Below, piece by piece: positions 28,293 to 41,212 of a stretch of 64,000 nucleotides of DNA (its first letter is position 1; each line of letters starts with the position of its first letter). The DNA comes from Myxococcales bacterium (lineage in GTDB: Bacteria; Myxococcota_A; Polyangia; Haliangiales; Haliangiaceae): NCBI GenBank assembly GCA_016717005.1, contig JADJUF010000007.1, forward strand, positions 626,001 through 690,000. The letters run 5' to 3'. The position numbers and the translations under genes were made by a program. The notes under the pieces were generated by a model that ran no database searches, had not been told where the DNA came from, and saw only the letters and a program-made list of their open reading frames with translations.

Positions 28293-31200
28293 ATGACGTA
28301 CGCTTCCATGCGTCGCGCGCTCTGCGCGTGCGCCAGCTTCTTGTTGCTCACCGTCGTCGCCTGCGACGACAGCCCGACGCAGATCATCGACGCCGCGGTC
28401 GACAGTCCGATGGGCTCGGACGGCTCCGTCGACACCGACAGCGACGGCGTCCCGGACAGCCTCGACAACTGCCCGCAGGACGCCAACGCCGATCAGGCCG
28501 ACGGCGACGGCGACACCGTCGGCGACGTCTGCGACAACTGCCCCCAGATCGCCAACACCGACCAGGCCGACGCCAACAGCAACGGCGTCGGCGACGCCTG
28601 CGAGTCCGGCCTCGACACCGACGGTGACACGATCCCGGACGCGGTCGATAACTGCCCGGCCGACGCCAACACCGACCAGGCCAACAACGACGGCGACGCC
28701 CAGGGCGACGTCTGCGACCCCGACGACGACAACGACACCGTCCTCGACACCGCCGACAACTGCCCGCTCGCGGCCAACACCGACCAGGCCAACCACGACA
28801 CCGACACGATGGGCGACGCCTGCGACGACGACGACGACGGCGACACCGTCGCCGACGCCACGGACAACTGCCCGGCCGTGTCCAACCCCGGCCAGGAGGA
28901 CACCGACGTCCGCCCCGATCCGGTCGCGGTCATGGGCACCTTCGCGCCGCGGCCGGCGCCGGCCACGGTGGCGGTCAGCGGCGACGACGCCGTGTCCGGG
29001 GCGCTGCCGATCGGCTTCACCTTCGAGTTCTTCGGCGCGCCGGTGACCACGTTCAACGCGTCGACCAACGGCTTCATCACCTTCGGCGACACCGACAACG
29101 GCTGCTGCTCGGGCCAGGCGATCCCGGACGTGGCGGCGCCCAACGGCGTGATCGCGGCGTTCTGGGAGGACCTCAACACCGGGGCGGGCGGCACGATCAC
29201 CTACGGCACGACCGGCACCTCGCCCAGCCGTGAGCTGGTGGTGTCGTTCAACGCGGTCGCGCACTACGGCGGCGGCAACCCGGTCACCGCGCAGATCATC
29301 CTCCACGAGACCACCAACGAGATCGAGATCCTCTGCACCGCGTGCACCAGCGACGGCGGTCAGCACACCCAGGGCGCCGAGAACTCGACCGGCACGGTCG
29401 CGGTCGGCCTGCCGGGCCGGGCCGGGACCTCGTTCTCGCTGACCAACGACGCGGTCCGGATCCTGCCGGCGTCGGTCACCCCCGACGGCGTCGGCGACGC
29501 CTGCGACGTGTGCCCGACCGTGGCCGACCCGGCCCAGACCGATGGCGACGGCGACGGTTTCGGCGACGCCTGCGACGTGTGCCCGGCCGTGATCGACATG
29601 GCCCAGCTCGACGGCGACGGCGACGGCGCCGGCGACGCGTGCGACAACTGCCCCGCCCTCGCCAACCCGACCCAGGCCGACTTCAACAACGACGGCATGG
29701 GCGACGCCTGCCAGGACACCGACAGCGACACCGTCCTCGACGACCTCGACAACTGCCCGGCCGACGCCAACACCGACCAGGCCGACAGCGACGGCATCGA
29801 GGGCCCCGGCGACGGCGTCGGCGACGTCTGCGACAACTGCCCGACCCTGCTCAACAGCGACCAGGCCGACATGGACGGCGACGGCGTCGGCGACGCCTGC
29901 GAGGACAGCGACGGCGACGGCCTGTTCGACAGCGAGGACAACTGTCCGGCGATCTCCAACCCGACCCAGGACGACGGCGACGGCGACGGCGTCGGCGACG
30001 TCTGCGACAACTGCCCGACCGCCTCCAACCCGACCCAGGCCGACGGCAACGGCAACGGGGTCGGCGACGTGTGCGAGGACGCCGACGGTGACGGCCTGTT
30101 CGACGCGGTCGACAACTGCCCGGCGATCTCCAACCCGACCCAGGACGACCTCGACGGCGACGGGCTCGGCGACGCCTGCGACCCCGACCTCGACGGCGAC
30201 GGCGTCGCCAACGCCACCGATAACTGCCCGGCCGTGGCCAACCCCGGCCAGGCCGACTTCGACATGGACATGATCGGGGATGTCTGCGACGACAGCGACA
30301 CCGACGGCGTCGTCGACGCGCTCGACAACTGCCGGTCGATCTCCAACCCGACCCAGCAGGACGGCGACGGCCTCGAGGGCGGCGGCGACGGCGTCGGCAC
30401 CGCCTGCGACAACTGCCCCCTGGTGGCGAACCCGACCCAGCTCGACACCGACGGCAACGGCGTCGGCGACGCGTGCGAGGGCCAGACCTGCGCCACGCCG
30501 GTGGCCGACGGCTGCCTGGCCACGGAGATCTGCGGCAACGGCGCCGACGACAACTGCAACGGCCAGAGCGACGAGGGCTGCGCGTGCACGCCCGGCGCGG
30601 TCCAGTCGTGCTTCCGCGGCCCGCCCGGCCGCCGCGACGTCGGCGCGTGCATCGACGGCAGCCAGACCTGCAGCACCACCGGCCTGACCTGGGGCCCGTG
30701 CGTCGGCGGCCTGTCGCCCGGCGCCGAGACCTGCGACGGCCTCGACAACACCTGCAACGGCTGCGTCGACGACGCGCCCGGCTGCGGCACCGTCGCGCTG
30801 GCCTGCCCCGCGCCGGGCACGCTCCCCGACGGCGCGCCGTTCGAGAACTACGTCATCGACGCGACGTCGTTCTTCGCCGGGACGGTCACGGCGTGGAGCT
30901 GGGAGGTGACGGGCGGCCCGTGCGATCGGCTGTTCCTGACCACCACCAGCCCGGTGGCCCAGACCTTCACGCTGTCCGGCCAGAACACGCCGATCTTGAC
31001 CCTGCGGCCGTCGCTGTCGGGCGACTACACGGTCAAGGTCCGGATCACGTCGAGCACCGGCGAGGTCTTCATCTGCACGTTCATCGTGCACATCGCCAAC
31101 CCCGGCCTCCGGGTCGAGCTGTGCTCGGATCGCTCGGGCTCGACCGACATCGACCTGCACCTGCACCGCCCCGGGACCACGACCGACTGGTTCACCGCCA

Positions 31201-31691
31201 CCGACGACTGCTACTACAGCAACTGCAAGGCCGGCTCCGGCACCCCGCCCAACTGGGGCTACGCCAACAGCCCGCTGGCCGAGTGCTCGGGCGGGCCCGA
31301 GGGCGCGCAGTGGACCACGCTCGGCTACTGCCGCAACCCGCGCCTCGACATCGACAGCATCACCAACAACGGCGTGCCCGAGAACATCAACGTCGACACG
31401 CCTGGCAACGGCGAGACGTTCCGGGTGATGACGCACTACTACAGCGGCACCGGCGTGGTGCACCCGATGATCAACATCTACTGCGGCGGCGAGCTGCGCG
31501 GCAGCTACGGCGCGCCCGGCAACCAGCTCACCAACTTCGACACGTCGGGCTCGTCGGCCGGTGACATGTGGCGCGTCGTCGACGCGACGATGATGGTGAT
31601 CGCGGGCGTGACGGTCGGCTGCGACCTGACGCCGCTGCACCCGCCGGCCCAGACCACCGGCTACTGGGTCACCAACGACCGCCTGTACTGA
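28293..31691 (+). CDS. Large lipoprotein with thrombospondin type 3 and MopE-like repeats
   Basis: 1132 residues. The start ATG 28293 follows GAGGGGG and gives a signal peptide with a lipobox-like VVAC (Cys about 26). Thrombospondin type 3 calcium-binding repeats (DxDxDG...DNCP pattern) occupy about 50-200 and 390-730. They are interrupted by a beta domain, about 203-387 (PIGFTFEFFGAPVTTFNAST, NGFITFGDTDNGCC), that resembles nidogen-like domains. A Cys-rich MopE-like stretch follows (ICGNGADDNCNG, ETCDGLDNTCNGC; about 740-830), then a C-terminal domain of about 300 residues with STDIDLHLHRPG and several Cys. Likely a calcium-stabilised surface protein, perhaps metal-binding or adhesive. No partner gene is evident nearby. 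Confidence 0.85.
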   Translation: MTYASMRRALCACASFLLLTVVACDDSPTQIIDAAVDSPMGSDGSVDTDSDGVPDSLDNCPQDANADQADGDGDTVGDVCDNCPQIANTDQADANSNGVGDACESGLDTDGDTIPDAVDNCPADANTDQANNDGDAQGDVCDPDDDNDTVLDTADNCPLAANTDQANHDTDTMGDACDDDDDGDTVADATDNCPAVSNPGQEDTDVRPDPVAVMGTFAPRPAPATVAVSGDDAVSGALPIGFTFEFFGAPVTTFNASTNGFITFGDTDNGCCSGQAIPDVAAPNGVIAAFWEDLNTGAGGTITYGTTGTSPSRELVVSFNAVAHYGGGNPVTAQIILHETTNEIEILCTACTSDGGQHTQGAENSTGTVAVGLPGRAGTSFSLTNDAVRILPASVTPDGVGDACDVCPTVADPAQTDGDGDGFGDACDVCPAVIDMAQLDGDGDGAGDACDNCPALANPTQADFNNDGMGDACQDTDSDTVLDDLDNCPADANTDQADSDGIEGPGDGVGDVCDNCPTLLNSDQADMDGDGVGDACEDSDGDGLFDSEDNCPAISNPTQDDGDGDGVGDVCDNCPTASNPTQADGNGNGVGDVCEDADGDGLFDAVDNCPAISNPTQDDLDGDGLGDACDPDLDGDGVANATDNCPAVANPGQADFDMDMIGDVCDDSDTDGVVDALDNCRSISNPTQQDGDGLEGGGDGVGTACDNCPLVANPTQLDTDGNGVGDACEGQTCATPVADGCLATEICGNGADDNCNGQSDEGCACTPGAVQSCFRGPPGRRDVGACIDGSQTCSTTGLTWGPCVGGLSPGAETCDGLDNTCNGCVDDAPGCGTVALACPAPGTLPDGAPFENYVIDATSFFAGTVTAWSWEVTGGPCDRLFLTTTSPVAQTFTLSGQNTPILTLRPSLSGDYTVKVRITSSTGEVFICTFIVHIANPGLRVELCSDRSGSTDIDLHLHRPGTTTDWFTATDDCYYSNCKAGSGTPPNWGYANSPLAECSGGPEGAQWTTLGYCRNPRLDIDSITNNGVPENINVDTPGNGETFRVMTHYYSGTGVVHPMINIYCGGELRGSYGAPGNQLTNFDTSGSSAGDMWRVVDATMMVIAGVTVGCDLTPLHPPAQTTGYWVTNDRLY

Positions 31692-31703
31692 CGACTGACG
31701 CAC

Positions 31704-31935
31704 GACCGGCGACGCCGGTGATCGAGCAAGGCCCGGCGACTGACCTCGCCGGGCCTCGTCGCGCCCGGGCGCGGGACGCCCGACCAGCGACGCCGGTGAA
31801 CGAGCGAGGCCCGGCGCCTGACCCTCGCCGAGCCTCGTCGCGCCCGGAGCCGGACCCGGAGCCGGACCCGGACCCGAAGCCCGACCCGGACCAGAAGAAC
31901 CCGGACCCCCGGGACCCGAAATCCGGCCCCAGCGC
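31704..31935 (+). repeat. Intergenic two-copy GC repeat and Pro/Asp-like microrepeat
   Basis: Between convergent genes. Two imperfect copies of about 75 bp (from 31706 and from 31781) share CGACGCCGGTGA, GAGC-AGGCCCGGCG, TCGCCG and GCCTCGTCGCGCCCGG. Each can fold at GCCCGGCG...CGCCGGGC-type arms, so it may serve as a bidirectional terminator. After 31853 the sequence turns into six-base GGACCC / GGAGCC microrepeats. No gene is supported here. Confidence 0.6.
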
Positions 31936-31941
31936 CCGGGG

Positions 31942-33165
31942 TCAATCCCCCAGCGCGCGGGCGCCGAGGCCGTCGAACACCACGGCGTCGGCCATCGCCA
32001 GGTCGGCGGCGCGCGGGCCGTGGACCGCCAGGCCGATCAGCGCCGGCGCGGCCGGGCTCTCGCCGTAGGTCGGGTCCACGGTCATCCAGCGCAAGCCGGT
32101 CCACGCGACCACCCACCGGTGGCGCACCAGGCGGTCGCCGTCGCGGCGCAGGCCGGTCACGACCCGGGTCGGGATGCCGGCGTCGTCGGCCCGGGCCACG
32201 AACTGCAGCGCGTGGGTGGTGCAGTCGCCGCGGGCCGCGGTGCGCGCGGCGCCGACGGTGGCCGCGGTCGCGCCGAGATCATCGATCACCGCCGCGGCGA
32301 CCGTCGCGGTGAGCGCGGCGATCGTCCGCTCGCGATCGGGCCCGCGCGGGCCCGGCGGCAGGTCGCCGGGCGCGGCGGCGTCGAGCTCGACCCGCCAGCC
32401 GCCGGCCGCCGCCGCGCGGACGCGCTGGCCCGGCAGGTCGGGGATCGGCGCGCGCGCGTCCGGAAACCGGACCGCGGCCCCCGCCCCGTCGACCACCAGC
32501 GCGCTGCCGTCGACCACCTCGATCGGATCGAACCACGGCGCGCCTGCGCCGGGCGCGCGCCGGACCGCGGTGACCCCGTCGCCGCTCTCGATCCGCTCGG
32601 CCACGCCGTCGGGGCCGTAGGCGACCCGCGCGGTGACCGCCCCGCCGTCGATGCCCAGGGTCGCGCGCCAGGCGTCGGCGTCGGGCTCGAGCGTCAGCTC
32701 GGCCACGGCGAAGCCCCACCCGGCCAGGAGCACCGGCCCGTGGAAGCCGCCGGTGGTGGCCGCCCGCGCCAGCGCGTGCTCGAACGGCGTCGCCGGCGGC
32801 AGCTCGACCGCGGGCTCGCCGCGGACCTGCACGTCCCAGCCGCGCGCGGTCGCCACCGCGACCCCGCTGGCGTCGCCCCGCGTCAAGGTCACCCGGACCG
32901 GGCGATCGTCGGCGCGGTCGATCGCGAGGGTCAGCTCGTCGGTGACGACCAGGTCGCCGCGCCGCACGACGATGCGCTCGCGCCGCCACAGCCGGGCGCC
33001 GTCGTCGCGCTGCACGGCCTCCCCGATCAGCGCGCCGTTCCAGCGCAGGTCGTACGCGGCCTCGGGCGCGCGCGCGGCGACCTCGAGGTCGTCGACCCAC
33101 ACCGACCGCGCGACCGGCGGGGCGCAGCCCGCGACCACGAGCGCGATGACGGACGATCGGCGCAT
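31942..33165 (-). CDS. Transglutaminase-like lipoprotein
   Basis: 407 residues from ATG 33165. The N-terminus MRRSSVIALVVAGCAPPVAR has a lipobox VAGC. Residues about 20-280 form a beta-rich region resembling an outer-membrane acyl-modified or LolA-like fold, with no motif I can name. The C-terminal transglutaminase-like core has the Cys in RGDCTTHALQFVARA, the His in RLVRHRWVVAWTG and the Asp in WMTVDPTYGES, giving a complete Cys-His-Asp triad. Such domains act as proteases, amidases or crosslinkers; the substrate is unknown. It converges with the TSP3 gene and is followed upstream by an unrelated membrane protein gene. Confidence 0.75.
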   Translation of the reverse strand: MRRSSVIALVVAGCAPPVARSVWVDDLEVAARAPEAAYDLRWNGALIGEAVQRDDGARLWRRERIVVRRGDLVVTDELTLAIDRADDRPVRVTLTRGDASGVAVATARGWDVQVRGEPAVELPPATPFEHALARAATTGGFHGPVLLAGWGFAVAELTLEPDADAWRATLGIDGGAVTARVAYGPDGVAERIESGDGVTAVRRAPGAGAPWFDPIEVVDGSALVVDGAGAAVRFPDARAPIPDLPGQRVRAAAAGGWRVELDAAAPGDLPPGPRGPDRERTIAALTATVAAAVIDDLGATAATVGAARTAARGDCTTHALQFVARADDAGIPTRVVTGLRRDGDRLVRHRWVVAWTGLRWMTVDPTYGESPAAPALIGLAVHGPRAADLAMADAVVFDGLGARALGD

Positions 33166-33218
33166 GCGAAAAAATGATCGTAGGACGAGGTCGCCCGCGA
33201 TCGCAAACCCGGCGCGCG

Positions 33219-34019
33219 TCACCGCCCGGCCGAGCGGCCGGTCCACGCCTCGTACTCGCCGATGCGCCGCGCCAGCGCGGCCAGATCCTCGCCGGCGCGG
33301 CTGCGCTCCTCGGCCGCGACCACCAGCAGGCCCATCGCCGCTTGCAGGAACCGGCCCCCGGGCAGCGCCAGGTTGGCGCCGCGCAAGGCGTAGTCGCGGA
33401 CCTCGTCGATCCGGAAGCCGACCTGGCCGATCTGGAGGAACGCGCCGTTGACCGCGACCGTGTCGGTGCCGACCGCGAGCGCCCGGTCGATCTCCTTCTT
33501 GGCGGCCCGGCCGCCGTCGCCGGCCAGCCCCGCCGACAGCCGACGCTTCGCGTCCTCGTAGACCTCGGGCCGCCCGATCGGCGCCGAGCGGGTGTACGGC
33601 GACAGCTGGTCGGCGATGCGCTTGGCGGCGTCGGGCCCGTCGGCCACGTGCAGCGCCACCTCGAGGTCGCCCAGCGCCAGCAGCAGATCGCGGTTGCGCG
33701 AGCGCCGGCGCGCCTCGGCCAGGCGCTCGAACGCGAAGTAGCCCAGGCCGGCGACGACGAAGATCCCGCCCGGGACCAGCGACAGCGCGCCCAGCGTGGC
33801 GCCGACCGCGGCCGCGCCCGAGGTCACGGCGGCGCTGGTCGGCGACCGCCCGATCAGCTCGACCCGGTCGAGCAGGCGCGCGTCGAGGCGGATCGCCGGG
33901 TTGCCCTGGGGCGCGATGACGAGCTCGCAGCCAGCGACCCCGATGCCGCTGCGCGGCAACAGCGCGAGCGACGGCGAGATCGCCGCATCGGCGGCCGCGA
34001 CCGCTGCCCCGGTGGACAT
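33219..34019 (-). CDS. Hypothetical membrane-associated protein
   Basis: 266 residues from ATG 34019 (MSTGAAVAAADAAISPSLAL). The central region has one long hydrophobic hairpin (SGAAAVGATLGALSLVPGGI then FVVAGLGYFAFERL), followed by Arg/Lys-rich helices (AEARRRSRNRDLLLALGD) and a soluble C-terminal part ending YEAWTGRSAGR. The N-terminal 60 residues look like a small beta domain. No known family is recognised. Divergent from the thioredoxin-like gene, with 78 bp between the starts. Confidence 0.6.
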   Translation of the reverse strand: MSTGAAVAAADAAISPSLALLPRSGIGVAGCELVIAPQGNPAIRLDARLLDRVELIGRSPTSAAVTSGAAAVGATLGALSLVPGGIFVVAGLGYFAFERLAEARRRSRNRDLLLALGDLEVALHVADGPDAAKRIADQLSPYTRSAPIGRPEVYEDAKRRLSAGLAGDGGRAAKKEIDRALAVGTDTVAVNGAFLQIGQVGFRIDEVRDYALRGANLALPGGRFLQAAMGLLVVAAEERSRAGEDLAALARRIGEYEAWTGRSAGR

Positions 34020-34097
34020 CTGGCCCAGTGTAGCAGGCGCGCCGGACTCCGCCGTTCGGCCCGGTGGTTTTCGCGGCGCCTCTGCTACAGTCCGGGC

Positions 34098-34733
<636 letters not shown>

Positions 34734-34734
34734 C

Positions 34735-35099
34735 ATGGCCAAGATCCTGGTCGTCGACGACGAGCTCGATGTCGTGCGCATGGTGGTCCGGACGCTCGAG
34801 GCTCGGGGCCACAGCGTCGACGTCGCCCGCGACGGCGAGGCCGCGCTGGCGCTGATCGCCCTGTCGGCGCCCGACCTGCTCGTGGTCGACGCCAACCTGC
34901 CGCGCATCGACGGCGTCGAGGTGTGCCGGCGGCTGCGGGCCGACCCGGCGACGCGCGCCATGCCGATCGTCATGATGAGCGCGGCCTACGTCAGCCTGGC
35001 CGACGCGCTGACCGACGGCGGCGCCGACGAGCTGGTCATGAAGCCGTTCGTGCGCGAGACCCTGGTCAACAACGTCGAGCGGCTGCTCAAGCCGCGCCC

Positions 35100-35103
<4 letters not shown>
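34735..35103 (+). CDS. Single-domain response regulator (receiver only)
   Basis: 122 residues, only a CheY-like receiver. Acidic pair DDE near 8-10, phospho-acceptor Asp in LLVVDANLPRIDG (about 53), Ser in IVMMSAAY and Lys in LVMKPFV, so all active-site positions are present. There is no output domain; it must act through a partner or as a phosphorelay intermediate. The ATG at 34735 lies one base after the TlpA-like stop, and its TGA overlaps the ATG of the CobW gene (ATGA), so translation of the three is probably coupled. No histidine kinase gene is near. Confidence 0.92.
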
Positions 35104-36059
<956 letters not shown>

Positions 36060-36083
36060 CCCGGCCGGCGCGCGCGCCCGGCC

Positions 36084-39002
36084 TCACAGGCTGCCGGTGA
36101 GCAGGAACCAGGTGTCGGTCTGGCCCTTCGCGGCCAGGCCCCGGGCCACGCCCACCTCGAACGTCCCGGGCACGAAGTAGCCGACGATCGTGTCCAGGCG
36201 CAGCGCGGCGCCGACGGTGGGCTTGACCGCGTCGAGCGTGGGCTCGCCGTCGTAGGCGGCGCCGACGTCGACCAGCCCGGCCAGGTGGACGCGGCGCAGG
36301 TAGACCGGCAACGTCGACGCGCCGCGCTCGATCGTCGCCAGCTGGTGGCGGTACTCGAGGTTGGCCAGGTGGAAGGTGTTGCCGGCGACCGCCCGCACCG
36401 GGTACCCGCGCAGGTAGCCGGTCGAGCCGGTCCGGGTCGAGTCGATCACCGCCTGCACGACGTCCTGCACCGGCACGCCGCCGAGGCCGTAGCCGCCGCC
36501 GCGCGACAGGTCGCTGACCCGGGTCGCGCCGGCCACCCGCACCGCCAGCGCCGGCGTGTCACCCCACGGCAGCTTGTAGTAGCCGCGCCAGAACCAGTTG
36601 ACCGTCAGCGCCCGCTGGCTCGCGCCCAGCGCCGGATGATCGAGGCGCAGCCCCAAGGACAGCTCGTGGCCCTCGGTCGGCCCCAGGTTGTACAGGTAGC
36701 CGCGGCTGTTGCCGTAGCTGACCCGGGCGCCGAGCCCGGCGTTGACGAAGTCGGACCGCGGCACGCCCGGCAGCGTCTGGGTCGGATCAGCGATCGTCGA
36801 CGGCGCGTCGGCGCGTCGGACCCAGTCGACCGCGTAGTCGAACGACACCGCGAGCGCGCCGTCATCGGTGCGGCGGACCGGGACGCCGAACCCGACCGAG
36901 CCCGACAGGATCTCCTCGTCCCACGGCCGCGACCGCCCGTCGATGCGGATCGACGTGCGGTGGGCCAGCGTGCGGGACGCGGCCGCGCGCAGGCCGTAGC
37001 GCGCGCCGCCGTAGCCGTAGGCGCCGCCGACGTTGACGTCGCCGCGCTCGAGCTCGACGGTCGTGACCAGCGTGTAGGCGTGGAGGCCGGCGACGTCGGC
37101 GCCCGAGGTCGCGGCGGTCGCGGCCTGGCCGAACGTGCCGAGCGTGAGCTGGGCGGTCCACGCGCGCGGCGCCAGGGTCTCGAGCGCGCGGTACGGGCGC
37201 GGCGCGCTCACCTCGGCCTCGTCGTCGGGCACCACCGTCGGCGCCGGGCGATCGTCGACGTACGGCCGGGCCGGCGCCCACTGGCGCGGATCGAGCGCGA
37301 GCTCGTACAGATCCTGGCCCGAGCCGACGAAGTCGAGGTACGCGAGGCGCTGGCTGTCGGGCGACACCGCCATCTCGAACACGTGCCCGGTGAGGTTGGT
37401 GACCTGCCACAGCGCCCTGGTGGCCAGGTCGTGGGCGAAGACGTTGGCGACGCCGGTGCGGTCGCTGGTGAAGTACAGGTAGCGGCCGTCGGGCGACCAC
37501 CGGGGGTTGTCGTCGAGCGCGCGATCGTCGGTGATCGGCTCGACCGCGCCGGTGCCGACGTCGACGACCAGCAGATCGCGGGCGCCGCCGGCGCGCCAGG
37601 CGATGAACGCCAGCCGCCGGCCGTCGGGCGACCACGCCGGCATGAACACCTGGTCGTAGCGACCGGCGCCGGCCCAGATCCGGCGGCGCGCCTCGGGCTG
37701 GCGCCGCGACACGACCCACAGCTCGCTGGTGCTGCGCCCGTTCTTCGAGTACGCGACCAGGTCGCCGTCGGGCGACAGCGCCGGATCGCGCGCGCGCTCG
37801 GCCCGGGTCAGCAGCGTCGTGCGGCCGCTGGTCGGATCGTGCTGGACCAGGTCCTGGAACGCGTAGACGTCCCGGTAGAACTGGGTCTGCTCGAGGACGA
37901 TCACGCCGTCGCTGTCGACGTCGAAGCCGCCCATGCGATCGAACGCCGCGACCGGGCGCGCGCTGCGGTGATCGCCGCCGGCCGGGATCGCCTTGATCTG
38001 CTCGCGGCTGAGGCCGTCGTTCTCGGTGAACCACAGCTCGCGCCCGTCGGCGGTGTAGCGCGGGTTGCGCGCGAACTCGCCGACCACCGACAGCCGGCGC
38101 CCGGCCCGGGGCCGCCGCCGCTCGACCGCCTCGAGCTGCAGGGTCGCGTGATCGCGCAGCTGCCGGTGCCAGGCCGGGTACAGCTCGTCGAAGGTGTGGC
38201 CGATCGCCGCCACCAGCTGCCGGTTGGTGCCGAACGGCACGGTCGAGCTGCCGCTCGACCACGACATCCGCCGGGCGGCGTCGTCGCCGAACCGATCGAA
38301 CACGTACTTGAGGAAGTGCGAGCCGTAGAGGTACGCCGCGTTGCCGCGCGGGAACTTCAGCGGCGAGTTGGTGAACTCGTCGAGCCGGAGATCGTCGCCG
38401 GCGAGCACCGGCACCCGCAGGTAGGCGTCGAACAGCGCGGCCCGCGTGCGCCCGGCCGACGAGCGCTTGCTCTCCTCGTAGGTCGCCAGGCCCTCGATGA
38501 TCCAGCGCGGCATGACCTGGTTGGGCGCCCAGGTCTTGCCGAAGATGCCGTTGTAGTAGCGGGCCAGGCCGCCGATCGAGTCGAGGTGGAGGATGTGCGT
38601 GTACTCGTGGGCGAACAGCAGGTACAGCCAGTCGTCGTGATCGGCCAGGACCGAGCCCGAGTTGGGCGCGCTGGCGTACAGCGTCACGGCGTTGCGCGGC
38701 AGCACGTTGGCGAAGCCGTTGGCGCCGTCGTTGTCGTCGATCAGGACGATGTGGGTCTTCTCGGCCGGCGCGTGATCGAGCACGGGCGCCAGCACGCGGT
38801 GCGCGCGCTCGGCCAGGACCGCGATCCGCCGGCCGACGTCGGCGAGCGGCGCCGCGAAGTGGACGGCGAAGTGCTCGCTCTCGACCGTCTGCCACACGCG
38901 CTCGGGATCGCCGGCCGCCGCCGGGCGGGCCAGCGCGGCCACGACCGCCGCGACCGCCGCGACCGCCGCGACCGCGTGCGCACGCCGGAGCATCGGCCGC
39001 AT
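36084..39002 (-). CDS. Peptidase-MA-like / TolB beta-propeller / outer-membrane barrel fusion
   Basis: 972 residues from ATG 39002, after which a signal peptide (AVAAVAAVAAVVAALARP) follows. Residues about 30-280 are a gluzincin metallopeptidase-like domain with zinc motif HEYTH in LLFAHEYTHILHLDSIGG (about 130) and the third ligand in WIIEGLATYEESK. WD40-like/TolB propeller blades run about 320-640 (ALSPDGDLVAYSKNG, PAWSPDGRRLAFIAWR, PRWSPDGRYLYFTSD). The last 330 residues are a barrel of the Omp85/BamA type, ending WFLLTGSL. Likely exported to the outer membrane; the substrate is unknown. Its start is only 19 bp from the start of the divergent lipoprotein gene. Convergent with the CobW gene. 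Confidence 0.8.
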   Translation of the reverse strand: MRPMLRRAHAVAAVAAVAAVVAALARPAAAGDPERVWQTVESEHFAVHFAAPLADVGRRIAVLAERAHRVLAPVLDHAPAEKTHIVLIDDNDGANGFANVLPRNAVTLYASAPNSGSVLADHDDWLYLLFAHEYTHILHLDSIGGLARYYNGIFGKTWAPNQVMPRWIIEGLATYEESKRSSAGRTRAALFDAYLRVPVLAGDDLRLDEFTNSPLKFPRGNAAYLYGSHFLKYVFDRFGDDAARRMSWSSGSSTVPFGTNRQLVAAIGHTFDELYPAWHRQLRDHATLQLEAVERRRPRAGRRLSVVGEFARNPRYTADGRELWFTENDGLSREQIKAIPAGGDHRSARPVAAFDRMGGFDVDSDGVIVLEQTQFYRDVYAFQDLVQHDPTSGRTTLLTRAERARDPALSPDGDLVAYSKNGRSTSELWVVSRRQPEARRRIWAGAGRYDQVFMPAWSPDGRRLAFIAWRAGGARDLLVVDVGTGAVEPITDDRALDDNPRWSPDGRYLYFTSDRTGVANVFAHDLATRALWQVTNLTGHVFEMAVSPDSQRLAYLDFVGSGQDLYELALDPRQWAPARPYVDDRPAPTVVPDDEAEVSAPRPYRALETLAPRAWTAQLTLGTFGQAATAATSGADVAGLHAYTLVTTVELERGDVNVGGAYGYGGARYGLRAAASRTLAHRTSIRIDGRSRPWDEEILSGSVGFGVPVRRTDDGALAVSFDYAVDWVRRADAPSTIADPTQTLPGVPRSDFVNAGLGARVSYGNSRGYLYNLGPTEGHELSLGLRLDHPALGASQRALTVNWFWRGYYKLPWGDTPALAVRVAGATRVSDLSRGGGYGLGGVPVQDVVQAVIDSTRTGSTGYLRGYPVRAVAGNTFHLANLEYRHQLATIERGASTLPVYLRRVHLAGLVDVGAAYDGEPTLDAVKPTVGAALRLDTIVGYFVPGTFEVGVARGLAAKGQTDTWFLLTGSL

Positions 39003-39021
39003 TGTAGTAGAGTCCGTCACC

Positions 39022-39369
39022 ATGTGGATCCCCAAGGTCGCCCTCGCCGCTCTGCTCGCCGCCGCCGCCTGTGGCGGCAAGTCCCGCCCCCCGGCCGACA
39101 AGCCGACCGACGGCGCGCCGGCCGACAGCCCGGCCGCGCCGACCGCCCTCGACGTGAGCAAGCTCGGCACCAGCTGCGGCGCCGACGGCGCCTGTCCCGA
39201 CGGCATGACCTGCGCGCGCTTCTACGGCATCGCCGGCCCGTCCGGCCCCGAGTTCTCGAGCTGCGAGGTCGCCTGCGCCGGCGGCAAGGGCTGCCCCGCG
39301 GGCACCGACTGCGTGACGATCGCCGACGGCCCCGGCGCGGTCTGCCGCGCGCCCTCCGTCGCCGAGTAG
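39022..39369 (+). CDS. Small Cys-rich lipoprotein
   Basis: 115 residues. Signal peptide MWIPKVALAALLAAAACGGK with lipobox AAAC (Cys 17), then a Pro/Ala/Asp linker and a Cys-rich C-terminal domain with eight Cys in 60 residues (SCGADGACPDGMTC, SSCEVACAGGKGCPAGTDC). The spacing resembles small disulfide-rich surface domains seen in many myxobacterial lipoproteins. Function unknown. Divergent from the peptidase-MA gene with a 19-bp gap, so their promoters must lie inside each other's coding region or one start is mis-set. Confidence 0.7.
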   Translation: MWIPKVALAALLAAAACGGKSRPPADKPTDGAPADSPAAPTALDVSKLGTSCGADGACPDGMTCARFYGIAGPSGPEFSSCEVACAGGKGCPAGTDCVTIADGPGAVCRAPSVAE

Positions 39370-39412
39370 CCGCCGGCCGCGCCCCGCGTGGAGGGCGGCC
39401 GGCGCGCGTCGG

Positions 39413-41209
<1,797 letters not shown>

Positions 41210-41212
41210 CGC

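Noticed and set aside
28149..31703. 1184-codon minus-strand frame over the TSP3 gene
   Set aside because: Arises from the repeated GAC/GGC codons of the TSP3 repeats read on the other strand.
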